A stretch of 64,000 nucleotides of DNA, taken from assembly GCA_013339895.1 (NCBI GenBank), contig JABACO010000102.1, positions 47,158-111,157 on the forward strand, read 5' to 3'. The notes under the pieces were generated by a model. The model worked only from the letters and a program-made list of their open reading frames with translations, did not search any database and was not told the DNA's origin. The position numbers and the translations under genes are program-made. Every line of letters starts with the position of its first letter. The stretch's first letter is position 1. This DNA comes from Ephydatia muelleri. Taxonomy: Eukaryota; Porifera; Demospongiae; Spongillida; Spongillidae. This document shows, piece by piece, positions 18,903 to 30,559 of this stretch.

Positions 18903-19820
18903 CTGGTACAGAGGGTTATCCATGGCCTTCTGAATTCCAATAAAGGTGTGGTCAAGCAGTGACCCCACCCCCGTTGCCCTGGAGTGCTTGAGCAAGAGGG
19001 GCATATGGTTCCACTCGCTGTCAAAGTCTGAAGCAAAGGCAACCTGCAGCGTGATTGGACAAAAATCACGTACAAGCAACTCTCTCCTCCCTGGTCCCAA
19101 GGAACCAGACACCACCTCCTTGCCTTGCCGATGATATCCAGGGTGGTGGCACATATGTGCTTCTTCATGGGAACCTCAGTTGTGCCATGTGAGTGGGGAG
19201 CCAGTTTGTCCAAGAACAACTCCACGCAGGAGTTGAACTTTGGGCACAGGGCCTTGAGGTAGCTGCAGGGTCCAAATGCAATGCCTTGGCTGCATGGTGG
19301 TTAGTGTTATGTTATTACCTTTTATTAAAAGCCGGGTCGTACAGTTTTCTTCGAGGTCTCCAGGTTTCATAATCTTCAATAACCACCAGACCATTTCCAA
19401 GAAACCTATGATGCCAACGTGCGATCGCATAGGTTAGCCTGGGGACCGGTACACTGCCCACAGGGTATGCATAACTATGCACACACACACACACACCCCC
19501 ACACACCACATCCACACACACCACACAAACACATCCACACACACAAATACACACATGCACACACACATGCACATGCACGTACATACCCCTCACTCCCCCC
19601 CCACACACACACACCCCACACAGACACATGTACACTGAGCACACCTTTCTCCAAACAATGATCCAGTGACTTTCCTTGCCTGAGATGACTTCTCATGTTT
19701 AGGCACAGTGTGGATTATCTATTTGTGAAGTTAATTTATAAAAATGATTGTATCCATGTACGTACCTTGACGTCATCTTTATTTAGTACAATGACGAAAG
19801 ACATCCATCCACATAGTGTG
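18903..19820 (-). pseudogene. Cytochrome P450 gene fragment (5' half, at least 5 exons)
   Basis: Exons on the minus strand: about 19820-19766 (WMSFVIVLNKDDVK, the first beta sheet 'vvlsdpe' segment), 19679-19645 (...SLFGER), 19405-19319 (FLGNGLVVIEDYETWRPRRK, including the C-helix W-R-x-x-R/K that contacts the haem propionate in P450s), 19262-19124 (a helix D-like segment), 19043-18903 (VAFASDFDSE onward). Introns are 50-240 bp. The 19405 exon joins its neighbours in phase (GAAAG|GTTTC gives GERF). The donor at 19123 reads GCAAGG, a GC-AG intron or a decayed GT. The closest resemblance is to CYP4/CYP46-type microsomal P450s. The haem-binding Cys, the ExxR helix and the start codon are absent; downstream lies the minisatellite and retrotransposon debris, so the gene is truncated or its 3' exons have been moved away. 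Confidence 0.7.
19483..19620. repeat. CA-rich microsatellite in a P450 intron
   Basis: (ca)n with cccacaca and catgcaca interruptions between exons 19645 and 19405. Confidence 0.9.
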
Positions 19821-19859
19821 CGTCATAAACAGGTCGCCAATGTCTGACGCCCTTTTAAC

Positions 19860-20480
19860 CTTCCAACTCAATGCCATGGAACTAGGTGACAAACGAATGG
19901 CTCTTCAATGTGTAGTAGATAAATATGGAGCCTACATTGTCCATCTTCAGGCTTGATTGATGACAAATCTATCAAGGCCACTGATAGAGCTAAGCTGAAG
20001 TGGTAGGCAGAGACACTAATTGGCTGTGTACTGTATACAGATGCTCTTAAACTAGTGTCACTTCTTAGCTTGGCCCTTCAAACAGTGATGTGGACATTTT
20101 AATGGTCATCACCAATTCTTTAAAGTCTTTGACCACTCTACGATCATGGGCACAGAAAGACCCTACTGAGAGGTCCACATTGCAGTTAGTGAAGAGCAGG
20201 TTGAAGGAAGATGATGGTGCCAAGGAGTACCAAGGCCGAGTTTACAGGACTTTGAACAGTGTAAAGCCCATGTTTTTTCTGACCGTCAGAGGCTTGAAGG
20301 TGGTCAGATATTACTTTATTACGCTCAATCCTGGTTTTTATAGATACTCAAAACTGGCAGAAGAAACGTAGTGATGGAACAGAGGACGATGAAAGTTTGG
20401 CACCAGTAAAAGCAGAAGTAGAACGGATTGTTTCTATCTTCCGTTCTCCACTAGACACTAAAGGGATGTATGTAGCAGTG
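19860..20480 (+). pseudogene. hAT-type transposase relic (ZNF862-like)
   Basis: Plus-strand segments in three frames: DDKSIKATDRAKLK and AETLIGCVLYTDALKL (about 19955-20060), then DILMVITNSLKSLTTLRSW, QLVKSRLKEDDGAKEYQG (20090-20240), then EVERIVSIFRSPLDTKG (about 20415-20465). Segment order and motifs fit the central part of hAT-derived transposases of the ZNF862/KIAA1586 kind. Stops and frame changes separate the segments, and no terminal repeats were identified. The family call is from memory. Confidence 0.55.
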
Positions 20481-21073
20481 ATTCAGGATGAAATTCAAGA
20501 GGCTATACAGTACACATGAATATGTTTCTTCCCATTGGCACAGAAACACATTGTAAGATTTGGTATAAGCTTGAAACACATCAAACTCCAGCAATTGGAA
20601 AAAAGCTGTCTGCCTGTTCCATCTTGTTTTCAGTCTCCCATTTACAACTAGTAGGGTTGAACACATGTTTTCCAAGTTCAAGACCATAAAGACAGATCAA
20701 AAAACAAACCTTAACACCACTACATTGCACAATCTGTTTGAAAGCAAAGTTGAAGGTCCACCTTTGGAATTATTCAAGGCAGATACAGCAGTAAATTCAC
20801 GGCGAAAAGATAGTTCCAGTGGTCGGAGGGTAAATCAAATACAAAGGCAACAGTAGAAGCCCAGAAAACAACTAGATGCACAAGGCACAAGGTATGACTC
20901 CTCAGCATATAAGAGCCTCCAAATTTAACACTTTATTTTTTTTCATTAAGAGTACAATTACATGCCACCTATTGTCTTGTAACAGTGTGCCAATTTATCG
21001 TTAGGACAATTATACATACATGTAACATTTCTCGTGTCCACCCAACTCTTTACAGTGTCTGATCAAATTGAAA
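20481..21073. other. Spacer, no supported gene
   Basis: May contain further 3' transposon debris (20655-20860 is open on the plus strand as a Lys/Ser/Thr-rich frame), but nothing recognisable. Confidence 0.4.
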
Positions 21074-21440
21074 TGGGCTATTCCATAATATAATTGTACA
21101 CCCCTACTGATGACTAATATCAAGGTATCCCCCCAGGACATAAAGCCTCTACACCATACCCCCCCAGGACATTTATTTTGGACCCCCTCTGGACACACTT
21201 CCCTGTACATTACCATTTAACCCCCTCTGGACACAACCTGATGTAGGATAACCCCTTAGGACATTACCATTGAACCCCACATCTCGATGTAGGACACCCC
21301 CTTAGGACATTACCATTGAACCCCCTCTGGACACATCTCACTGCAATAGAACATCCCCATTGAACATTACCATTGGACCCCCTCTGGACAACTTTTTTGG
21401 TCATCAGTAGGGGTGTACAATTATTTTATGGACTAGCCCA
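21074..21440. mobile_element. MITE with 41-bp terminal inverted repeats
   Basis: Left terminus tgggctattccataa... to 21114 and its near-complement at 21400-21440 (gtcatcagtaggggtgtac...). Inside are direct repeats of a C-rich line (ggacattaccattgaaccccc, ccctctggacac). A partial relative with the same right end lies at 34380-34637. No transposase inside, so non-autonomous. Confidence 0.85.
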
Positions 21441-22087
21441 ATATACCTTGGGATACTGACATAGTGGGTTGACAGTGGGCAGTTAGGCAACAGGGGGTGT
21501 CTTCTATGTAGATGGAGGGATTGGAAGAGAAGGGAGGGATGGCGATGGTTTGGACGCTTGCTGGGAGTAACAGATAAGATGAGGGGGAGAGGTGAGTTCA
21601 CTAAGGGCTTGAGGTGGCTCACTGGTGCCCCCTTGGCCTCTTCGTTGTGGCCACCATCTCACTGTTCCTCCTCCAGGAGGGCGAGGATGGCTCTGGCTGG
21701 TCAGTGGTGGTAAAGGTGGTGATGGAGTTCTTCCGTTCGGAGACGAAAGGAATGGAAGCCAACTCGGTCGGAAGAAAAAGAACGTTTTTTGCTCTGGTGG
21801 TTGTGCTATGGGTATTGGTGGCTTGGGTTGTGGCTGGGTGATTGATGTAGGTGGAGATGCAAAGATGCGGTTGTGGAGCGCTGGGTGGTGGTGTCCTCAA
21901 CACGATTGCATCCCAACCTCATGTGTAGGTCACGAGGACATCCCAGGCCACCTACTGTTGCATCCTCATCCTCTTCAATACAGGTAGACTGAAGAGGGAT
22001 GGCAATGGCTCAGTGTCGGGTCTTTTACCTGATGACAGCCCGGCAAGTGGCAGCAACCGATGAGGTGGGCTTCATGAAGGGTGCTAA
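21441..22087. other. GC-richer stretch, no supported gene
   Basis: Several low-complexity frames on both strands. A minus-strand Ser/Thr/Pro-rich frame (21903-21619) could be a mucin-like exon, but no splice partner was found. Confidence 0.35.
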
Positions 22088-22442
22088 GTGGGGTGAGGGT
22101 GTTGCAGTGGTTGGTAGGTGGGGTGAGGAGGTTGCAGTGGTTGGTAGGTGGGGTGAGGAGGTTGCAGTGGTTGGTAGGTGGGGTGAGGAGGTTGCAGTGG
22201 TTGGTAGGTGGGGTGAGGAGGTTGCAGTGGTTGGTAGGTGGGGTGAGGAGGTTGCAGTGGTTGGTAGGTGGGGTGAGGAGGTTGCAGTGGTTGGTAGGTG
22301 GGGTGAGGGTGTTGCAGTGGTTGGTAGGTGGGGTGAGGAGGTTGCAGTGGTTGGTAGGTGAGGGTGTTGCAGTGGTTGGTAGGTGGGGTGAGGAGGTTGC
22401 AGTGGTTGGTAGGTGGGGTGAGGAGGTTGCAGTGGTTGGTAG
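22088..22442. repeat. 30-bp minisatellite, about 12 copies
   Basis: Near-perfect tandem of gtggggtgaggaggttgcag + tggttggtag. Two units carry agggtg instead of aggagg, and one unit is shortened by 5 bp (near 22360). Being 30 bp long it keeps frames open in both directions (VAVVGRWGEE...), which is not evidence of coding. Confidence 0.97.
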
Positions 22443-22749
22443 TGGGGTGCATATGAGGGTTTGCAGTGGGGGCCGGCTTGGGAGGTTGTTCAGATGTTGT
22501 GGAAGGTTTGGTTGGGGAGGGTCTTTGGAGGGGTTATGTGGTCTTCAGTACATGTGTGGTGAATTTTGTGAATATGGTGGTGAAAAGTGTGCAGGTGAAT
22601 GTTGAGGTGGTGATGGTGAAAATGTTGCAGGAGATGACTCTACTGGAGGTGAGTGTGACTGCCTCTGGTTAGAGATGGCAACCTATCAATCCTGCCCTGC
22701 ATTACATTGACGCTTGCTTGCATTTCAAGGACTGTTCTCTGTAATACGA

Positions 22750-23062
22750 CCAATGGAGATGTCCCTGCATCCTCCAGGGTGAGATGGTGAGGATGGCTCT
22801 CCAGGTGGCAGTAGTTGAGCTACATGTAGCGCTGTGAGGCTCTGGTTCTCCCACTGGCATGGGTGAACTCCTCCTTGGCAGCAAGGGGGTGGCAGTCCTT
22901 CTAGGGGACCTGGGGGTGGAACTCTTCCTTGGGGGCCGGGGGGTGGCAGTCCTTCTAGGGGACCAGGGGCTGGAACTCTTCCTTGGGGGGCCGGGGGGGT
23001 GGCAGTCCTTCTAGGGGACCTGGGGCTGGAACTCTTCCTTGGGAAATCCTCTTCATTCATTC
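22750..23062 (-). CDS. Candidate Pro/Gly-rich exon with 48-60-bp repeats
   Basis: Minus-strand segment entered after gattgcag, with repeats of 'GPLEGLPPPGPQGRVP'. The underlying DNA repeat (ggtggcagtccttctagggg, 22885-23040) has three copies. Could be a low-complexity exon or simply an open minisatellite; no partner exons. Confidence 0.3.
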
Positions 23063-23515
23063 TGCAATCACGTGTTGTCAAATACAACGTGCAGCCACAA
23101 ATGAACAAACATGAACATAAAAATTCTTACGTACAGTGTAGTAATGACTCACAGGCATGTGCCATTGTAGGATTATGGATGTCTATAAAAATACATGACG
23201 CAGTTTAATGAATCATTGTAACCATTTAATAGCATTCTAGATATGCTTGTGGCTTTAAAATGGCTTTAAAATGATAGCAATACATCCATCGTGTTATATC
23301 CCATAGTCAGCTCATAAAGCTGCTCAATACATCAAGGGCAGAACAAAACAATATCAGTATTATCTGAAAAGTTAAGTTACGCATTAGCATAATAGTATTA
23401 TGTATGAACAGTAACAAACTTAGATACATGTACATTCGCTACACTGAAAAGAACAATGATTGAACTGAACAGTAAGATAATACATACTATAGTATACTCA
23501 GGTTATAGCAGCAGT
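23063..23515. other. AT-rich spacer
   Basis: No gene, RNA or mobile element recognised. Confidence 0.5.
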
Positions 23516-23522
23516 GGAACCA

Positions 23523-23534
23523 TGTGTGTGTGTG

Positions 23535-23572
<38 letters not shown>

Positions 23573-23575
23573 CAG
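23523..23575. repeat. GT microsatellite
   Basis: (gt)n with single interruptions; a poly-G tract follows at 23599-23610. Confidence 0.93.
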
Positions 23576-24179
23576 TGTGGTGGTGAATGCTATGTTGTGG
23601 GGGGGGGGGGTGGGTAACCGTAAGACTTTGAATATACAATGGTGTGGGTGTGGCAGATCCCTGTATAGGATTCTCCGCCATTGCAGCTATACAGTGCGGA
23701 ATTACTGTCAATGTGGAACAATGATTGAGCAGAGCAAAAAAACAACAACAGATTGCCACATGTAAATTCACCCTCTGCCGCTGCTCAAGGATTAGAGACT
23801 ACGCACATTCTACATGTATATTGCTGCAAATATTTTGAGCACATGTGATTCACCTACATGTACGTACATTTGTAGATTTTTAAGAACAAGGTGAACGGGT
23901 GGGGGATCTATTTTTGGCCCCCCAAGTGCTGAACATCACCCCCTCACAACTATTATCATGCACTCCGGCCTATTGTAGGCCACAAGCATACACACTGATT
24001 CGAATGCACTTATGTGGACATTGTGGCATGGCACAAGATATGGTATTAAATGTAGCCATGCAGTGTGTGTTGTAATGCAATTGTAAAACTCAAAGCTTGC
24101 ATGATTGCCATTGAAAAATTTTGTCTGGGATCAGATATTTAAGGTACTATGTTCATTTTTAATTACTTTTGAAATATGG

Positions 24180-24983
24180 GTCAGTTTCCGAGAAAATGAA
24201 AAGTGGCTATATATATAAAAAGTTATAACAATGCTTCACGTTTGAATCGCTAAAACTCCGTAAAGGTTTAAGCTATCAACTTCCTATTTCGAACACTTCT
24301 TGCCACACCACTTCTCTCTACGAAATTCGATTTTGGTGTCTTACCCTTGCTCCTTGCCAACGTTACAAGGCACAGTACCCCGAGGGGTTCAAAATCCAGG
24401 TAGCTCCCTGCAGGAATGTCCAAATCGCTTCAAAATCGATATGCACGTAAAGGAGTCCTGTCACTATTGATTTCTGCAGATCGTTGATTTTTACCTCTTT
24501 TCCGTTATGGAGATACAGCAATGCAAAGTAAGTCCACGTTTCCCGCTCGAATCGCGCCTTTCTCAGTCTTGAACCACTTCCATTCTCCCGAGTGGGACTG
24601 AGAAAGGCGCGATTCGAGCGGGAAACGTGGACTTTACTTTGCATTGCTGTATCTCCATAACGGAAGAGGTAAAAATCAACGATCTGCAGAAATCAATAGT
24701 GACAGGACTCCTTTACGTGCATATCGATTTTGAAGTGATTTAGACATTCCTGCAGGGAGCTACCTGGATTTTGAACCCCTCGGGGTACTGTGCCTTGTAA
24801 CGTCGGCAAGGAGCAAGGGTAAGACACCAAAATCGAATTTCGTAGAGAGAAGTGGTGTGGCAAGAAGTGTTCGAAACAGGAAGTTGATAGCTTAAACCTT
24901 TACGGAGTTTTAGCGATTCAAACGTGAAGCATTTTTATAACTTTTTATATATATAGTCACTTTTAATTTTCTCGGAAACTGAC
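24180..24983. mobile_element. 804-bp foldback element
   Basis: Very long inverted repeat: gtcagtttccgagaaaat at the left end and its complement ending at 24983, arms of about 390 bp that pair almost base for base (for example the 'gtaccccgaggggttc' segment at 24376 and 24775) around a centre near 24590. The outer part (gaatcgctaaaactcc, tatcaacttcctattt) relates it to the short foldbacks at 1-97 and 4953-5076. No coding capacity; antisense-symmetric open frames are a by-product of the palindrome. Confidence 0.92.
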
Positions 24984-26863
24984 ACATAATTATAATTATA
25001 ATTATTATAATTATATATATATGCGCGTGTGTATGAGTGTGTGTGTGTATATAAATGTGTTTGTGTGTTTTTCTACATACTGTTATCTTTCTTTAAGTTA
25101 TGTGTTGTATGTATTTTACTATTATTATTGTGTCCCTAAACCTAAAAAAAAACTTTTGAAATATATATATTATTAGAGATACTGGATGTTACGCAATAAT
25201 AATTGTGTGGTTAGTAGTCTCAGAATTTAATACACAGTACACGTAGATCATTATACATAAATGTGCTGTACATACCACCAGTGCAGTACCAGTACACATA
25301 TAATGAAGGATATTGTTTTGAATTTGAAAAGATTATTAATGAGCTTACTGTCATCATGAATACAAATGCAAATAAGCACTTCAAGCTGTACATGTATGCA
25401 TGCACCAGTCATTTGTCCCAAGACTTCGTATTCTTTCTCATACTTTGGTTGCACATGCAAAAACGTGATCAAACGTAGTGTGGAAACAGGTCCCACAAAT
25501 GCTATTGGATTACTTGGATAATCCATGCCATAAAAGACCTAGTGTCTTTGACAACACTTTCTATATGTACATGTACATTCACACCTAACTCATCCTCCTA
25601 AAGCAATGCGCGTCAAGCATGCCTCTCAACGTACCTCAATCAAATGGCAGTCCTGCACACCGTGTAATTGAATTAGTTGTAGGAAGCTAGCGTCAAACCT
25701 GACACCTAACAAGATCACCTAGGGACCATGACAGCATTACAAAATAATGTGAGTTAACATTTGTAATAGTTCAAAGGAGAAGAGTTAGGTTTGGAAGGAG
25801 AAATGAAAATAGGGGGAGAGATAATTATATACATGCACAAAGCAATCAAACACTATTCATGGCAATCAAATGGATGCAAGTCTAGCAATGAAAGAACTAA
25901 ATGAAAATTGTTTACTAATTGCCAACTTATCCTGCACATGTGCTGCTTTAAGAAGCACTGAAGAAATGCATGTAGTAAACGATCAACTGCCTTCACGCAT
26001 ATACATGTATGTTGTCATAGAATCCATACAGTGGGCGTAGACTAGGAGTAGGGAGTGGTGGGAAACCGCACAATACAGAGCCTCAAAGAAGTTTCAAAAC
26101 AGGATAAAAACCATCCTTCTGAATTTTCTTAGGATGCAGTAAGTAAAGTTTAATGCAACTACATTAGTACCTTGAATGAATGCCGAACACTCTATACATG
26201 TAAAAATGTGGCAGAGCTATATGGCTGCCTTAGTTTATTATTGTTTAGAGCTAACGCTCGATCAATCCTTTGCCGTTCCTATCCCCAAACTCCCAACAAG
26301 AAAATGAACTGATTACTTAGTTGTTTTGTGTATTTGTTGGATTTGTGATCATTCATTGTGTCTACATACATACATATATTATTATTAGTATTAATGAACA
26401 TTATTTTCCTGTGATAATATTGATTACTATTGCAAATACAGTACAATACACCACATCAAACACTACGCATCTATATCCCCCCACCCAGAACAATCCCCCC
26501 AACCTTGAAGCGCCCAGTCTAGCGGTCGCAAACCCACATGGTTTTTTTAATTAAAAATAATAGCAATGTACACACCAATTAATAATTGGTGCTCGTCGCG
26601 GAAGACTTGGTAAAAAAAAAACTTCACATATGGATCACAGAAGCAGAGATAATACTGGTATATAGAGACAACACCAATTAACGCGGATAGGCGGTGTTAA
26701 AGCGATACATACTGTACATGTCAAACAGGTCAGAGTGTAACACTGGTGTGTTCCTATTGTGGATATTATGAGTCTGTACAGTAGGGCCGTTAGATGTTCG
26801 GGAATCAGTTTGGGGATGGGAAAGAAGTTAAGAATAGGTATCGTTTGGTTGTGCCATTCTTCT
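24984..26863. other. AT-rich spacer, no supported gene
   Basis: Contains short TA and GT runs (24990-25060). I see no exon chain, tRNA or transposon motif. Confidence 0.5.
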
Positions 26864-27216
26864 GGGGGGCTTGTCCAAACTACTTTTAGCGTCATTGTGA
26901 CGTTAACATATTAAACCCCCCCCCCCCCCCCCCTTAACGTCATAACTCAATAAACTTTTCGTACGCGTCTCGTAAATGTGTTGCACATCTTTCAATACTC
27001 CTCCGAAAAGTGTAGTCTGAATAGACATAACTGCTGCCACTAGAGTAAACGCTGCTTGCAAGCTAGATGTTTCGCAAAACTTGCGGACAATAAAATTTTC
27101 TTAGCGTCATAGCCTTAACCCCCCCCCCCCAACGTCACAATTAGCCTTAACCCCCCCCCCCCCCCTAACGTCACAATGACGCTAATTTTTCCAAATATAG
27201 TTTGGACAAGCCCCCC
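26864..27216. mobile_element. MITE with poly-C tracts and long terminal inverted repeats
   Basis: ggggggcttgtccaaactac at 26864 and its complement agtttggacaagcccccc ending at 27216; subterminal 'tagcgtcattgtgacgttaa' is matched by 'taacgtcacaatgacgcta'. Three internal poly-C tracts (12-18 bp) each stand next to an 'aacgtcac/taacgtca' motif, an unusual internal arrangement of TGACG-type sites. Confidence 0.82.
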
Positions 27217-27619
27217 TGCACGTGTAGGATTTTGTATGCCACAGGCTCTTTACCTAGGTTGCTCAGTGTTACTTCTTTTTCTTCTGAATTGTAAGTTTAG
27301 GCTGCTTGCCGATTTGTAAATGAAGATGTAGCGAGTGGCTGGTTTGACACGAGTCTCCACAGGGGTAGGCCCTGAACATGGTGCCTTGATAGGAGCGCTC
27401 CAAACTTCCGCGATCTACGCGGCCTACCCGTAGAAGCAAAAATCATATTAGGAAAGTCAATTCAATGTACGTGTTTAAATAATAAGGTAGATTGAACGTC
27501 ATTACAATCGATGCACTTACGCGGAGTAGTATGATTGAATTGAAATGGCTTCATGTCTACATCAGATGTACCGTATCTCTTTTTATCGAGCATGCCAGTT
27601 ACTAATTGTGACTGTAGAT

Positions 27620-27745
27620 TAGTCTCGTACCCAGACCCATGTTTTCACAGCAGCGGATGTATTACATCACCGCTACGTGAAAAGCCACGTAGCGGTGATG
27701 TAATCCACCCGCAGCTGTGGGAATCAGGGTCTGGGTACGAGACTA
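27620..27745. mobile_element. MULE-type MITE, copy 1 (126 bp)
   Basis: Terminal inverted repeats tagtctcgtacccagaccc and its complement, an inner palindrome 'ccgctacgtgaaaagccacgtagcgg', and a perfect 9-bp direct repeat actgtagat on both sides (27611-27619 and 27746-27754). A 9-bp target-site duplication is characteristic of Mutator-like elements. Confidence 0.92.
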
Positions 27746-27975
27746 ACTGTAGATGTCCTGTACATGTGATGAAGTAAGGACGCGTTTTCAGTCGTTGTAA
27801 TTTTGTGCATGATCGCTTGCAAACGCTTCTGTATCTATTTAAATTCAATATCAGCTGTACCTACCACGTGCTCAAATGTATGGATTTTACCTTGCAGGTA
27901 CAGGGGACTAATGACAACAGCATTGCCAGCAAACTATCCATGATACATCCTGTAATTCGTATCAACAAGTCCGAT

Positions 27976-28060
27976 CTAATCTCGCACTCAGACCCAACTG
28001 ACGTAAGATGATACTGACGTAAGATCATGCTTACGTAGTTGGGTCATAGGTACGAGACGA
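27976..28060. mobile_element. MULE-type MITE, degenerate copy 2
   Basis: Ends taatctcgcactcagaccc and gggtcataggtacgaga are diverged versions of the termini of copy 1; the interior has a repeated 'tgacgtaagat'. Confidence 0.6.
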
Positions 28061-28820
28061 GTAGTCACTCCCTAATCCAAAGGTAAGAAAGTATCACGGT
28101 TATTTGGTCAAAACACAACACTTTAGACGTTTTTTTTTACTGAATAAATATATATGCAGTAGTATGCACGTGCACACTCATTTTGATATCGTACCAACAG
28201 CGATTTCTGTGGGTATGATATCAAAACATGCTCTTGATACTGTCAGTAAACGTTTAATACTATAGTCAAGAGTGAGTTGTCACCCTTGGAAATGACTAAG
28301 ATAGTATCAAAAAGCATCCGTTAGCCCTTTTTTTTACTAACTAGATACCATGCATGCTGTTCATTTTGATATCATACTAGCAGTAAATCCCTGAGTTGAT
28401 ATTAAAAATGTGCTCTTAATACTACAGCTGAGTAAAGATTTTATTGATATCATACCTGCATTGATTTATATGATATATCATTTCCATGAATCCTGTATGT
28501 ATCTTCTCTTTTAGGGAAATCAAACCTCTTAGCTCCAAAACGTGAAAAAATCACCAAACTCTTGAGATATCAGTTCCACTATGCCAAACCAGACCTTACC
28601 GTCATACATGCATGCAAATTAGCTGTTGATGGTTACATCCTAAGTAGCAATTAGCAGTGGCTCCATAATACTGACAATAGCAGTTCTTACACCAGAGGAT
28701 ATCTCATGAGCTGCTAACGTGGTTGTAGATTGTGGAATAAAGCGATGATATCTTTGTGTTCCCTTGATAGTTCGGCTATTTTAAAGACGCTTCTCTAGAA
28801 AGCTCTCTGTTTCCAGAACT
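28061..28820. repeat. Spacer with degenerate direct repeats
   Basis: The phrases 'cattttgatatcatac' and 'gtatcaaaa' recur (28178, 28215, 28367, 28448) together with 'ttagccc/tttttttact'. No gene. Confidence 0.5.
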
Positions 28821-28829
28821 CTCTGTTTA

Positions 28830-30340
28830 GAAACAAACAGGGGCATTCTCATTACAAAATGAGAACATATCCTGAGGAGTTAGGATTTGGTCTGATGCAG
28901 GGCGTTGTTGACCAACCTTAAGAGTAAGGAGGCACTTTGCAGTGCCACCAATAACATCAAAAGCTGTCTCACCATGTGTGCCTTGCAAAATAGTTCCATT
29001 CTGTAAGCAACCCGAAGTCCTCTTGGTGGAAACAGAGAATGTTAAAGATGTGGCAGTTCTTATATTGACCACCACAACCATCAGAAAAATTGTGGACCTT
29101 GGTTATGGTGGGGAGCTGTAGTTTCAGGCCTTCAAACAGAATTTCCTGGGAGTGCTGTTTGTGTGCTGAGTGCTATCACTAATCATACAATGGCATTCTG
29201 AAGAAAGAGCACCATCATTATCACTTTGGCAGTACACAACAAAAGGATGCAAGGTCACTTGGGTGTTCTCTCCCAGTGGTACCCCTGAGCTGGCAGTACA
29301 CAACAAATGGATTCAAGGTCACTTGGGTGTTCTGTACCCCTGAGCTGCATCTTGGACCACAAAGGAAAAGTTTTCGGGAACGTCTCCAAGAAGCTGATGT
29401 AGGGATGGTCTCTTTTAGTTGCCTCAAATACATTGCATTTCAGCTACATAATGGTGTCTTATGAGAACAACTACTTTTGTTACCAATGACTCAATGAAAG
29501 TTTCAGTCATCGTTAAGAGTGTGCATCTGTCAGTAGTCAACCACTGCTGATACGTGATTTCCTCTGATAAACCTAACTCATCTGATTAGCTTAGCAATCT
29601 CACCACACCTTTGTTTCCAGGACAGGATTTACTGTAATTCATCACACATTTCTGTGGGGTTGCATCACAGACAGCTGCTCTTATGCACTCAGTGATGTCC
29701 AGCTCCTTGGTTAGAGACTTCAGCATTAGCTTGGGATTTTGGTGATGCACACACACACACACACATGCACACATACACAAATTGCCATGTGAACCAGCCA
29801 GAACTCAGCATGTTGGGCAAAGTGAAGTGAATGTAGAAAATCCTACTTTAGAAAGTTAGTGCAGCTCCTTGGATGAAGAGTATACCTTTTTTCAAGTTTG
29901 CTTTACCCACACTGCGCTACAGCATTTAGTATGCAGAGTTGTACAGAGTCTGCATATCAACCATATGCAGATGAGTATCGTTGAAGTGTTCATATGCAGA
30001 CGTCTGCATATGAACACTTCAATGATACTCATCTGCATATGGCTGATATGCAGACTCTGCACAACTCTGCATACTAAATGCTGTGGCGCAGTGCCAGTCT
30101 CCTCTGCATTCTATCTTTGTCTCCTTTGGGAAGTTGAACACTAACTGCATCCATCTTTCCTTCCTGGACAAACCTCATCTGACTCGTAAAAAGCTGTCAC
30201 TTCTATCTTCAGTGCCTCAGATAACTTCTGACCTTTGGACATTTCCAGTACTGCAATGACTCCTTCAATTTCTCTTAGGATTCTGCCCTTCTTCACCGTA
30301 TAGTTGGTAGCACCATAGAAATTATGTGTTTCTTCAATTA
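28830..30340 (-). pseudogene. DDE-transposase-like relic (FSDGCGGQYKN family)
   Basis: Minus-strand fragments in the order expected for one protein: HNFYGATNYTVKKGR (about 30325-30280), HQNPKLMLKSLTKELDI with CDATPQKC and SCPGN (29745-29600), QWLTTDRCTL and LGDVPENFSFVVQD (29555-29365), TLHPFVVYCQSD with ISDSTQH (29255-29170), FSDGCGGQYKN...FHQEDFG (29090-29010), HGETAFDVIGGTAK and QILTPQDMF (28990-28860). The DG..QYKN and HG...D.IGG..K motifs are a recurrent signature of a transposase-like family in invertebrates whose formal name I do not recall. At least three frame changes, one internal tandem duplication of about 70 bp (29230-29345), and an inserted palindrome (29910-30093) show it is dead. 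Confidence 0.65.
29910..30093. repeat. 184-bp palindrome inserted in the transposase relic
   Basis: Arms of about 90 bp (cactgcgctacagcattta at the left, complement ending at 30093) meet with almost no loop near 30002 and differ at only a few positions. It interrupts the relic between its N-terminal and central fragments. Confidence 0.92.
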
Positions 30341-30559
30341 GACAAGATCAAGACCTGAAATTTCTCCTAGTAGGAATTCTTCTGTTGGAACTTGTTCTTT
30401 ATACCTTCCATCAAACCCTGGTAGATTGCAAGTTCTTCAGCATCCATCTTGATCTGTTTTGACTCAGGCTACTGCAAGTCCCCAAGTGAAGTGTGGTAGG
30501 ACTCTCCAGCTTTCATTGAGGACAGTTGATGCACTCTGGTACATGCTCTGAGCTTTAGC

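Noticed and set aside
22081-22605. Frames VAVVGRWGEE... and the antisense HCNLLTPPTN repeats
   Set aside because: By-products of the 30-bp minisatellite; no start context, splice sites or unique flanking sequence.
24363-24644. 93-residue minus-strand ORF in the 804-bp foldback
   Set aside because: Lies in the palindrome arm; the same sequence is present inverted in the other arm and it has no family resemblance.
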